From NCBI GenBank assembly GCA_005879255.1, contig VBKY01000222.1, forward strand, positions 1 to 9,816: a stretch of DNA of 9,816 bases, read 5' to 3'. This DNA comes from Deltaproteobacteria bacterium. GTDB lineage: Bacteria > Desulfobacterota_B > Binatia > UBA9968. Below, piece by piece: positions 1 to 6,251 of the stretch. A program made the translations under genes and the position numbers. A model generated the notes under the pieces. That model ran no database searches and had not been told where the DNA came from. It saw only the letters and a program-made list of their open reading frames with translations. Each line of letters begins with the position of its first letter. Within the stretch, counting starts at the first letter, position 1.

Positions 1-242
1 AGACGGGTCGGTAGATTCTTGATGTTGGCGCGCACGCCGATCTTTTTCCAGTAGTCGCTGATAATCGCCTGGGCCTGCTCATGCTCACGCCTGCCGGCCT
101 GGCAGCGAAATTCAAACTCCAAACGCTCTCCTTTTTCATTGACCAGGACACCCTCCGGTCCGGGTTTCCAACCCGCCTCGGCCAAAAGTTTTTTAGCCCT
201 TTCGGGGTCGTATTTGTAGATCGTCGCCACCGCCATAGCCTT
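1..242 (-). pseudogene. Continuation of the same solute-binding protein gene beyond the amber codon (runs off window edge)
   Basis: Directly after the TAG at 245-243 the same minus-strand frame stays open for 80 codons to the window edge. It encodes recognisable family 5 binding-protein sequence: KYDPERAKKLLAEAGW is the hallmark segment that normally follows the region where the upstream ORF stops, and YWKKIGVRANIK is the usual motif further on. No frameshift is needed to join the two pieces, so a single sense codon has become TAG. TGG, TAT/TAC, CAG or AAG are each one change away. Possible readings are a recent nonsense mutation (a young pseudogene), a base-call error or translational readthrough. 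Genome-wide amber recoding is unlikely because two other genes here end on TAG, one just 2 nt before the next start codon. Confidence 0.8.
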
Positions 243-1343
243 CTAGAAGCTCTTGCGAATGCGCGACATGGAAAAATGCGACACGAGATTCTCACCTTTG
301 AAAATACTCTTTACCATCGCCTCGCGGTCGATCGCATGCATCAACGCGCGCCGCACCCGCACATCGCTGAACCAGGGATTGTCACGGCTTAAGTTTAGCC
401 AACTCCAAGAGGCTGGGCTGATGTGAACCTTGCCTTTGCCTTGTTTCTCCCACTGCTCGCGCAGAATCATCGCGCCGTCGAAGGAGATCGTGCTGCGCAT
501 GCAGAAATCTACTTCCCCGGCGAGCACGGCCGCAAGGTTAGTGTTGCTGTCCTCGACGAAGCGGACGGTGACTCGGTCGATCTTGGGTCTTCCCAGCGCA
601 TAGTCATTGAAGGCCTCGAGCTCCATGCGGTTGCCGCCATCCCATTCGGCTACCCGATAGGGTCCGGCGCCCACGAAAGTCTTGTTCCACGCCGGCAGGT
701 TGGCGAACGCCTTCATGTCGCCGGCGCTGAAAGCGTCTTGGAGCAGATGGCGCGGAAATGCGCGCACGTGAGTATATTGAACCGCGTAGGCCTCGTTGTA
801 GAGATCGTTCCAGTGCATCGCGATAGTGCGATCGTCTGGCGTCTCGATCTTAGAAATCATCTCTGGAACGAGGCGATCGGGCATGGGGAACTCGGGATGT
901 TTGGCGATCTGCCAGCCGAATTCGAAATCCTTCGATGTGTAGGGCTTGCCGTCGTGCCACTTTAGCCCGGGGCGAAGCTTGTAGACCGTGACCATGGTTT
1001 TTTTCTGAACGTCGATTTTCCAGGTTCCTTTCTTAATTGAAGGCAACTCCTCAGCAAGAATGGGCACTCGTTCCAAGGTCACCGGATTCTGAAAGACCAA
1101 GCCGGCATCGGCCATGGATACATGCTCGGTATCGCGGCGGTTGTGGTAGCCTAGACTCGTGATTGGCCGCTCCGTATGGATGACGATTCTCTTTCGGCCC
1201 GGCTGAGCGGCAGACAGAAATCCTCGCGGTGAAGAGAAAGCTCCTAGTGACGCCACCGACGTCACGGACAAGCGAATGAATTGTCGTCGGCTCAATGCTC
1301 TTACCGCCTGTCCGGCTTTAGAATTCTTCTTTTTTCTCGACAT
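243..1343 (-). CDS. ABC transporter substrate-binding protein, family 5 (oligopeptide/nickel type), Tat-exported, stopped by in-frame TAG
   Basis: Extracytoplasmic solute-binding protein of the SBP_bac_5 (DppA/OppA/NikA) family, which delivers peptides or other organic solutes to an ABC permease. I place the start at ATG 1343-1341 (366 residues to the stop) because GGGGAG lies 7-8 nt upstream. The in-frame ATG at 1391 has no ribosome site and overlaps the likely -10 box. The N-terminus has a twin-arginine motif, SRRQFIR (residues 18-24), then a hydrophobic stretch and an A-rich likely cleavage region (about 42-46), so export by Tat is inferred. Family signatures include LRPGLKWHDGKPYTSKDFEF and, near the end, SDVRVRRALMHAIDREAM. 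Members usually exceed 500 residues. Here the frame closes with TAG at 245-243 in the middle of the second lobe, and homologous sequence carries on in the same frame. No permease or ATPase gene is visible in the window. The family is certain; whether a full protein is made is not. Confidence 0.85.
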   Translation of the reverse strand: MSRKKKNSKAGQAVRALSRRQFIRLSVTSVASLGAFSSPRGFLSAAQPGRKRIVIHTERPITSLGYHNRRDTEHVSMADAGLVFQNPVTLERVPILAEELPSIKKGTWKIDVQKKTMVTVYKLRPGLKWHDGKPYTSKDFEFGWQIAKHPEFPMPDRLVPEMISKIETPDDRTIAMHWNDLYNEAYAVQYTHVRAFPRHLLQDAFSAGDMKAFANLPAWNKTFVGAGPYRVAEWDGGNRMELEAFNDYALGRPKIDRVTVRFVEDSNTNLAAVLAGEVDFCMRSTISFDGAMILREQWEKQGKGKVHISPASWSWLNLSRDNPWFSDVRVRRALMHAIDREAMVKSIFKGENLVSHFSMSRIRKSF

Positions 1344-1388
1344 AAGTACTCTCCCCTTTGACGGTGGCCGTTGATTCTGATTGGCGTT

Positions 1389-1417
1389 CATATATTTGTG
1401 GGACAGATCGATGTCAA
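1389..1417 (-). promoter_or_regulatory. Sigma70-type promoter for the solute-binding protein gene
   Basis: On the minus strand a perfect -35 box TTGACA (1417-1412) is followed by a 17-nt spacer and TATATG (1394-1389), which matches the -10 consensus at four of six positions. Transcription would begin near 1380, leaving about 40 nt of leader before the ATG at 1343. The -10 box includes the upstream in-frame ATG at 1391, which argues against that codon being the translation start. Confidence 0.5.
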
Positions 1418-1443
1418 TGGATGTGCAACAGTTTATTAAATGC

Positions 1444-1473
1444 TTGATTCATGTTGGCGCACTGCCCTAAGAT
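1444..1473 (+). promoter_or_regulatory. Candidate promoter for alpha/beta hydrolase 1
   Basis: TTGATT (1444-1449) and TAAGAT (1468-1473) are separated by 18 nt, each matching the sigma70 consensus at four of six positions. Transcription would start about 25-30 nt before the ATG at 1508. With the opposing solute-binding protein promoter this makes a divergent regulatory region of roughly 165 bp. The match is weak and rests on spacing and position only. Confidence 0.28.
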
Positions 1474-1507
1474 GCGCGCAGATTTTGGCAGCGAAGGAGA
1501 CAATATT

Positions 1508-2449
1508 ATGCAGAGTCCGGCAGCAGCCCGAACTTCGACCATGGTGGAGACTGGCTCGGTTATTTATCAGGCAAAGTTTGTCGATGTGAACTGCATTAAG
1601 ACACGTTATTACGACGAGGGATGGGGTGACGTGATGCTCATGATCCACGGCTCGCGCTTCTCGCCTTGGGGCAGCGCTAACACCTGGACGCGCAACATCG
1701 ACGGTCTATCGAAACGGTTTCGGGTTTTGGCTCCGGACAAGCTGTGCGCCGGGATGACTGACAATCCCAAGAGCCTCGACGATTTCACCCAACACGCTAT
1801 CGTGCAGCATATCTATCAGTTCATCCAGACCCTGGGAGTAAAATCGTTCCACGTCGTGGGACAATCCAACGGCGGCTATACCGCCGCGCGTTTGGCGCTC
1901 GAGCATCCGGAAATGTGCAAGAGCTTGGTCATCGTCGACAGTGCGACCTTGGGTCCGTCATCGGGCGACATGGCTGAGCGGCGCCACAAGCTCTTTGCCA
2001 ACGGCCCGAAGGACTTGCGAGAGTACATTCGCTTCCACTGGGGAAAACTCTCGGTCAACACCGACAACATCACCGATGATTATCTGGACGCGGCTGTTTT
2101 CATGGCTAACACGCCAAAGGCGCGGGAGACTCTGAGAATCTTGAACACCGACGGCAGAGAGGACGAAGGAGTCAATCCGGAGGCCAACGCTCGAACGTTT
2201 GCAGGTGATAAAGCTGAGACCCATCAGTGGATCCAAGAAGGACGTTTGACCATGCCTGTCTTGATCACTTGGGGCGCCAACGATCCATCGGCCATCCTGC
2301 CGATCGGTATCAAACTGTTTGAAATGATCAGCACCAAAACGAACAAGACGGAGATGCACATCTTCAATAACGTCGCCCATTTTCATTATCGGGAGATCCC
2401 GCAAGACTGGAATCAAGTGGTGATGAATTTTATCGAGAGGAATACCTGA
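1508..2449 (+). CDS. Alpha/beta-fold hydrolase 1 (C-C bond hydrolase/esterase-like)
   Basis: A 313-residue alpha/beta hydrolase, probably cytosolic, as no signal peptide is seen. The start is ATG 1508 because AAGGAGA sits 7 nt upstream; the in-frame ATG at 1451 lacks a ribosome site and would add an unconserved tail. Visible motifs are the oxyanion-loop HG (47-48, MIHGSRFSPWG), the nucleophile elbow G-Q-S-N-G with Ser120, the acid Asp259 in WGANDPS, and His291 in NNVAHFHYREIP, giving a complete Ser-Asp-His triad. The segment between Ser120 and Asp259 would form the cap. The overall pattern resembles hydrolases of aromatic meta-cleavage pathways (MhpC/BphD type) and related esterases, but the substrate cannot be read from the sequence. 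It diverges from the solute-binding protein gene and is followed by the M24 gene after a 198-nt gap containing a palindromic repeat. Confidence 0.9.
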   Translation: MQSPAAARTSTMVETGSVIYQAKFVDVNCIKTRYYDEGWGDVMLMIHGSRFSPWGSANTWTRNIDGLSKRFRVLAPDKLCAGMTDNPKSLDDFTQHAIVQHIYQFIQTLGVKSFHVVGQSNGGYTAARLALEHPEMCKSLVIVDSATLGPSSGDMAERRHKLFANGPKDLREYIRFHWGKLSVNTDNITDDYLDAAVFMANTPKARETLRILNTDGREDEGVNPEANARTFAGDKAETHQWIQEGRLTMPVLITWGANDPSAILPIGIKLFEMISTKTNKTEMHIFNNVAHFHYREIPQDWNQVVMNFIERNT

Positions 2450-2508
2450 CGCATGTAGCCACGAATGCCCGAGCGAGACCGAGCAACAACCAAAAGTGCG
2501 AAAAGCGG

Positions 2509-2590
2509 ATTCACCGCAGAGGCACGGAGTACGCAGAGATTTTTTAATTCAAACTCTTTCCTCTGCGACCTCCGCGTCTCGGCGGTGAAT
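2509..2590. repeat. Imperfect 30-bp inverted repeat (palindromic intergenic element)
   Basis: The left arm 2509-2538 begins ATTCACCGCAGAGGCACGG and the right arm 2561-2590 ends CGGCGGTGAAT. Reverse-complementing the right arm gives 25 matches in 30, with perfect 9-bp outer and 7-bp inner blocks around a 22-nt AT-rich spacer. It fills the gap between hydrolase 1 and the M24 gene and happens to be open in the M24 frame, creating a spurious upstream ORF extension. It looks like a dispersed palindromic element rather than a terminator, since no T-tract follows the right arm. Confidence 0.8.
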
Positions 2591-2647
2591 TATCCGAAAC
2601 CTTCGTGCTCTACGCGGCAAATAAAGCACTCACTGTTGAGGTGCGCG

Positions 2648-3862
2648 ATGTCGTACAACCCCGTGGATCCATTTCAAACCGATGCACCTGGCAAGCGGAG
2701 CTTGCCGTCATTTTCCCTCGCTGAGCGCGATCGACGCTACGAGCACGTGCGCCGGTTGATGCGTGAGCGGAACTTGGACTGCTTATTGGCGCCGGCGGCG
2801 GATGTCGGCGAGCCCCAGGCCAACTCCCGTTACCTATGCCAGATGGGAGGAGTCCAGGGCGGCGCCTGGGTGGTCTTTCCCGCTTCGGGCGAAGTTACTG
2901 CGATTCTCTCCTCGGAACGCGAGCGCCGCATGTGGGTGGCTAATCTCAAGTGGCCCTCGGATATCCGCTGGGGCGATTTTTCAAAGTTGGTTCCTGAACG
3001 ACTGCTTGAGCTGGGGTTCGGTAAAAGCCGCATCGGCGTCACCGGTTTGCTCGATCAGTACCGCATGTCGGAGGGCACGATCCCGTTTGAAACCTGGCGG
3101 CGTATTTCGACAGCCTTGCCTGAAGCAACGTTTGCTCCGGCGAATGACGTCTTGGAATTCTCGCGCATCGTAAAAGGGCCGGAAGAAATCGCCGTGATTC
3201 AGCGGATCACCGACGCCAATGAAGCGGCGATCGCAAAAATGATGGAAATCGCCCGGCCTAGGATGGAGGAGGGAGAACTTTGGATTGAGATGGCCAAGGT
3301 GTTGATCACGCACACCGCCGATTATCCCGCGCGACTTTCCCTCGGCTCCAACAATAAAACCGCCAATGCCAGCAATTCCATGGGCCTTGCCATCGCCATG
3401 CAAGACGGCGGCGTGCTCTGCCAGGAGATTGACGCCCGACTACAAGGCTATCGGGCTCAATGCAACCACTCGATCTTAATTGGCAGCAAAAATGCCGACT
3501 CTTACCGGCAGGCTACGAACGTCGCCATCGAATGTTTTCATGGAATTTTGAATTGGGTAAAACCGGGCAATACCATTGGCGGCTTGATCGATGAATTCGT
3601 GCGGCTTGCCGAGTCGCGCGGCGCCAAAGGCGGCGGCGTGCTAGTCCACACCAACGGTCTCGGCGCCGACCGGCCGAGGGTGGGTCCCGGGCCGGCCGCC
3701 CACGACAGGGATATCGTCATCGAGCCTGGCTTTACATTTACGGTCAAAACGCAAATCGACTTTAAAGGCACGCCCGCCCTGGTCGGCGAACCGATCACAG
3801 TGGCTGAATCCGGCGCGCGCCGCCTCGGGCATAGAAACTTAGTCCCCTTCGTGACCGGTTAA
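2648..3862 (+). CDS. M24 family peptidase-like protein (Xaa-Pro aminopeptidase/creatinase fold), metal site apparently degenerate
   Basis: A 404-residue protein with a creatinase-type N-terminal domain (about 1-170) and a C-terminal pita-bread M24 domain (about 175-404). The start is ATG 2648, preceded by GAGG at 6 nt; the longer frame from 2465 runs through a palindromic repeat and is rejected. The link IVKGPEEIAVIQRITDANEAA is typical of the family. Metallo-members coordinate two metals with D, D, H, E, E. By eye, the first Asp may be Asp262 (EIDARLQGY), but the second is Gln271 (GYRAQCNHS). The His motif reads VHTNGLG (His334), and the usual TIEP Glu is replaced around Lys367 (FTVKTQ). Glu381 may or may not serve as the last ligand. 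It may therefore be a non-peptidase or metal-independent member, as creatinase is, though it does not look like creatinase itself. Neighbouring hydrolases suggest a role in small-molecule catabolism. Confidence 0.85.
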   Translation: MSYNPVDPFQTDAPGKRSLPSFSLAERDRRYEHVRRLMRERNLDCLLAPAADVGEPQANSRYLCQMGGVQGGAWVVFPASGEVTAILSSERERRMWVANLKWPSDIRWGDFSKLVPERLLELGFGKSRIGVTGLLDQYRMSEGTIPFETWRRISTALPEATFAPANDVLEFSRIVKGPEEIAVIQRITDANEAAIAKMMEIARPRMEEGELWIEMAKVLITHTADYPARLSLGSNNKTANASNSMGLAIAMQDGGVLCQEIDARLQGYRAQCNHSILIGSKNADSYRQATNVAIECFHGILNWVKPGNTIGGLIDEFVRLAESRGAKGGGVLVHTNGLGADRPRVGPGPAAHDRDIVIEPGFTFTVKTQIDFKGTPALVGEPITVAESGARRLGHRNLVPFVTG

Positions 3863-4240
3863 GAGCAAGCTTAACGCAACCGAACTTGAATTGTGAAATC
3901 AGGACAGAGGTGAACGATCGACGCCGGTAACAAAGCCTCGACCCACCAATTCTTGACACAATCGAATTCAAAAATGCCACCCTTAACCATCTCGAATTGA
4001 GAGACAGCATCCATCCTCATGGTGAAGCAGGCAGCGAATTCACCAATCGTTGGATTATCAAACGCCGATGCAGTACGACGCGACCCGCGTTGTTGTTGAA
4101 TTAACTGTCGTGAACCCGGGGCACATCAACTTGACCCCTTCGTTCGTCGGTCGGAGGCGGTTTGTCTTGCCGGATTCTAAGGGAATTGGCGGCAAGATAA
4201 CAAGAACGTGGGCGATCACGGATCAAGGAGGAGTTCGCAA

Positions 4241-4303
4241 TTGGCGCCGCTCAAAGAAGCAGAAAGATTTTGTGCGGAGAACGGGAAACAAGCAAGCGGA
4301 TAG
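4241..4303 (+). other. Possible 20-codon leader peptide or gene remnant with strong ribosome site
   Basis: AAGGAGGAG (4225-4233) is a full-strength Shine-Dalgarno placed 7 nt before TTG 4241, which opens a 20-codon frame (reading LAPLKEAERF onward, hydrophilic) ending in TAG at 4301-4303. No similarity is recognised. It could be a short upstream peptide, the stub of a decayed gene, or chance purine-rich sequence. It ends about 120 nt before the isochorismatase-like gene. Confidence 0.2.
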
Positions 4304-4331
4304 AAGAATCTTTCTTCGTGCGATCGTTTCC

Positions 4332-4361
4332 TTGACAACATCGAAGCACCGTGGCTACAAG
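4332..4361 (+). promoter_or_regulatory. Candidate promoter for the isochorismatase-like gene
   Basis: A perfect -35 box TTGACA (4332-4337) is followed after 18 nt by TACAAG (4356-4361), four of six matches to the -10 consensus. The transcript would begin near 4368, about 50 nt ahead of ATG 4422. This would let the gene be expressed separately from the upstream M24 gene, which fits the wide gap between them. Confidence 0.35.
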
Positions 4362-4421
4362 GAAGGGAGTTGCTTTTGCTAATAGGAACACTCAACTGAA
4401 AATCCACAAAGGAGATGAATC

Positions 4422-5129
4422 ATGGCGATTGAAAACTTTGAGGATCATTGTTGGAAAGATGTCGTTACACCGGAAATTCTGAAAACCTACACACCGTACC
4501 AGCGCGAAACTTATATCGGTCAGAGACCGGCGCTGCTGGCTATCGACCTGTATAATCTCGCCTACGAAGGCGGTGCGAAAGAGCCCCACGAACTTGTCGA
4601 CACCTATAAAAGCTCGTGCGGTATTTACGCACACAACGCGATCAAGCCAACACGGGAACTTTTCGCGTTGGCGCGCTCCCTCAAGATCCCGGTCTTTTAC
4701 ACGACCAGTGAAACCCGCAAAGAGGCGAAACCGGACGTTATAAACGCGACCAACCGCCAGCGGGTAAAGATCGATCCTCAAGCGTTCGAGATCAAGGAGG
4801 AGTTCAAACCTGAATCGGGCGACGTGGTCATCTTCAAAGAACGGGCAAGTGGATTTTTTGGCACGCCGCTTGTCGCTCATCTCACTCAATTGGGAATTGA
4901 CAGCCTGATCGTCTGCGGCGAAAGCACCAGCGGCTGCGTACGAGCGAGCTGCGTCGATGCGTACTCGCTGGGCTACCATGTCTCCATTGTCGAGGAGACG
5001 GTTTTTGACCGCAGCTCCCTCTCTCATAAGGTCAATCTCTTCGACATGCATCACAAGTACTGTGACGTAATGAAATTGGAAGAGGTAAAAGAAAAGATCA
5101 AGCAAGAAAGACCGAGGAAACCAAATTAA
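4422..5129 (+). CDS. Isochorismatase-family cysteine hydrolase (N-carbamoylsarcosine amidase/maleamate amidase-like)
   Basis: A 235-residue cysteine hydrolase of the isochorismatase-like fold, probably splitting a small amide, carbamoyl or imide compound in the cytosol. AAAGGAG lies 7 nt before the ATG. The Asp-Lys-Cys triad is complete: Asp42 in LLAIDLYNL, Lys139 in VVIFKERASGFFGTPL, and Cys172 in CGESTSGCVRASC, the loop holding the usual cis-peptide next to the nucleophile. The tail motif VEETVFDRSSLSHKVNLFDM and MHHKYCDV resembles N-carbamoylsarcosine and maleamate amidohydrolases more than true isochorismatases, which act on enterobactin precursors. No siderophore genes are present. Downstream is a 9-bp-period palindrome and a second alpha/beta hydrolase. 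The family is sure; the substrate is an inference. Confidence 0.9.
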   Translation: MAIENFEDHCWKDVVTPEILKTYTPYQRETYIGQRPALLAIDLYNLAYEGGAKEPHELVDTYKSSCGIYAHNAIKPTRELFALARSLKIPVFYTTSETRKEAKPDVINATNRQRVKIDPQAFEIKEEFKPESGDVVIFKERASGFFGTPLVAHLTQLGIDSLIVCGESTSGCVRASCVDAYSLGYHVSIVEETVFDRSSLSHKVNLFDMHHKYCDVMKLEEVKEKIKQERPRKPN

Positions 5130-5132
5130 TAA

Positions 5133-5239
5133 GTTCCAGACGTTCCAATCGTTCCAAAGGTTCCAATCGTTAAAAAGTGGTATTTTCTCGTGATTTGTCG
5201 TTTGGAACGGCTGGAACAATTGGAACGATTGGAACGGAG
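5133..5239. repeat. 9-bp-period palindrome: GTTCCAnnn units inverted against GGAACnnnn units
   Basis: The left arm (5133-5171) holds four successive 9-mers beginning GTTCCA (starts 5133, 5142, 5151, 5160) plus GTT. The right arm (about 5204-5239) holds GGAAC at 5204, 5213, 5222 and 5231, exactly 9 nt apart. The arms are reverse complements in several registers and flank a roughly 32-nt AT-rich centre, so a long but slippery hairpin can form. The final unit runs into GGAG (5236-5239), the ribosome site of the next gene. No T-tract follows. Confidence 0.85.
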
Positions 5240-5244
5240 CTATC

Positions 5245-6042
5245 GTGTATAGTTTCGCCAACGGCATTAAAATTTACTACGAAGTTTCCGGCGAAGGCTT
5301 TCCTTTCGTCATGGTTCATGCAAATCCGTTCGACCATAACCTGTGGATGTACCAGATCGCCCATTTCTCGACCTATTTCAAAGTCATTGCGGTCGATATC
5401 CGCGGTTACGGCAGATCGGACAAGCCGGCGACGCCGTTCAGCCTCAAGGAGATGGCGGACGACGTGCTCGGCGTTTGCCGCGACGAAGGCGTGAACGAAG
5501 CGATCCTGGGCGGCGTCAGCGTCGGTTCGGGCATGGCGATTCTCTTGGGACTCGATCATCCGGAAATGTTCAAAGCACTGATACTTGTCGGCGGTAGCAG
5601 CGGACCAGGCGGGTCAATCGAAGAACGAATCCACGGCTATACGAAAATCGGCATCGAGAAGTATCACATCCAGCATTTGAAAGAATTGGTCGCGCCGGAT
5701 TTTCCGGAGACGAAATTGGGAAAATATCTGCTCAATACATTCGTCGAACGCGACCCGTGGCTTTCCGGTGAATCCATTGGGCAGATCTTTCGCGCGCGCG
5801 GCGGTCTCGACATGACGCCGCGCCTGGGGACAATGAAAGTGCCGACTCTCGTGATCAACGGCGAGTACGATAACTCTCTCGCCGGCGGCAAGAAAACTGC
5901 CTCGTTGATTCCCGGTGCGGTCCATAAGGTACTTCCCAAGACCGGACACGCTTGTAATATCGAAGACCCCGCGACTTTCGACGAATTTGTCATTGAATTT
6001 CTGCGCCGCAACGGCTTGATGCCATCCATTCCCGGTAAATAG
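5245..6042 (+). CDS. Alpha/beta-fold hydrolase 2 (enol-lactonase/esterase-like)
   Basis: A 265-residue alpha/beta hydrolase starting at GTG 5245. GGAG at 5236-5239 lies 5 nt upstream, and no upstream in-frame ATG exists. The N-terminus MYSFANGIKIYYEVSGEGFP is the usual opening of the family. Motifs are the oxyanion loop HANP (His25), the strand DIRGYGRSD (51-59), the nucleophile elbow G-V-S-V-G with Ser92, Asp209 in VINGEYDN, and His235 in KTGHACNIEDP, so the catalytic triad is complete. Length and motif spacing resemble 3-oxoadipate enol-lactonases and other small catabolic hydrolases, but the substrate is unknown. It is only distantly like hydrolase 1 and not a recent duplicate. Its ribosome site is the end of a palindromic repeat, so folding of the upstream hairpin might limit translation. 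Confidence 0.9.
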   Translation: MYSFANGIKIYYEVSGEGFPFVMVHANPFDHNLWMYQIAHFSTYFKVIAVDIRGYGRSDKPATPFSLKEMADDVLGVCRDEGVNEAILGGVSVGSGMAILLGLDHPEMFKALILVGGSSGPGGSIEERIHGYTKIGIEKYHIQHLKELVAPDFPETKLGKYLLNTFVERDPWLSGESIGQIFRARGGLDMTPRLGTMKVPTLVINGEYDNSLAGGKKTASLIPGAVHKVLPKTGHACNIEDPATFDEFVIEFLRRNGLMPSIPGK

Positions 6043-6095
6043 CCTTCGAGCATAGTTTTGGGGGCTGGCGTCGGCCTTTCACTCGAAACCGCAAG

Positions 6096-6175
6096 AAAGA
6101 TTTCTCGCCCGCTTCGCGAACTCGAAATGACAGGTACCGCACGTTCTGTCATTTCGACCAAAGGGAGAAATCTTT
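6096..6175. repeat. Two-stem palindromic repeat, possibly acting as a terminator after hydrolase 2
   Basis: AAAGATTTCTC (6096-6106) pairs perfectly with GAGAAATCTTT (6165-6175). Inside it TCGAAATGACAG (6122-6133) pairs perfectly with CTGTCATTTCGA (6146-6157) around a 12-nt loop. The two stems are separated by unpaired 15-nt and 7-nt segments. The right arm ends in TTTTT (6173-6177), so the hairpin could also stop transcription. The element begins about 54 nt after the hydrolase 2 stop codon. It looks like a dispersed intergenic palindrome. Confidence 0.75.
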
Positions 6176-6251
6176 TTCTACCGTTCATGTGCAGAACCGG
6201 CACGGACATGTTATAGCAAATGCAATTCAGAGCGCCGAAAGAGGAATCTCT

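Larger units (their letters stand above)
3863..4421. other. 559-bp intergenic stretch without a convincing gene
   Basis: Between the M24 and isochorismatase-like genes no frame shows recognisable protein sequence. A 110-codon plus-strand frame (4050-4382, TTG start) has no ribosome site and odd composition. A short stem GTTAAG/CTTAAC overlaps the M24 stop codon but lacks a T-tract, so it is not called a terminator. The notable contents are a perfect Shine-Dalgarno in front of a 20-codon TTG frame (4225-4303) and a candidate promoter (4332-4361), listed separately. The length and lack of content fit a decayed gene or a long regulated leader. Confidence 0.6.

Noticed and set aside
1..245. Genome-wide reassignment of TAG to an amino acid as explanation for the interrupted gene
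   Set aside because: Hydrolase 2 and MFS copy 1 both end on TAG at natural protein ends, the latter immediately before the next start codon.
423..965. Plus-strand open frame of 180 codons
   Set aside because: Antisense shadow of the solute-binding protein gene; no recognisable motif or ribosome site.
2648..3862. Creatinase assignment for the M24-fold protein, suggested by its 404-residue length and the carbamoylsarcosine-amidase-like neighbour
   Set aside because: The sequence around the creatinase active-site histidine is not recognisable here; only length and fold agree.
3857..3875. Stem GTTAAG/CTTAAC at the end of the M24 gene as a terminator
   Set aside because: Only 6 bp, AT-rich, overlaps the stop codon and is not followed by a T-tract.
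4050..4382. Plus-strand open frame of 110 codons in the 559-bp gap
   Set aside because: TTG start without a Shine-Dalgarno, no family resemblance, composition unlike the neighbouring genes.
4422..5129. True isochorismatase of siderophore synthesis
   Set aside because: The tail motifs are closer to amidase members of the family and no siderophore synthesis gene is nearby.
5133..5239. CRISPR array
   Set aside because: The units are 9 bp, contiguous and inverted in two arms, with no regular spacers of 25-40 bp and no cas genes.
4392..5267. Minus-strand open frame of 291 codons covering the isochorismatase-like gene
   Set aside because: It is longer than the real gene but has no family motif, and its N-terminal part is a translation of the 9-bp palindrome (repeats such as FQSFQLFQPFQ). 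The plus-strand gene has a full catalytic triad and ribosome site.
6189..6230. Promoter before the VOC gene (TATAGC at about 6212-6217)
   Set aside because: No acceptable -35 box at 16-18 nt upstream.
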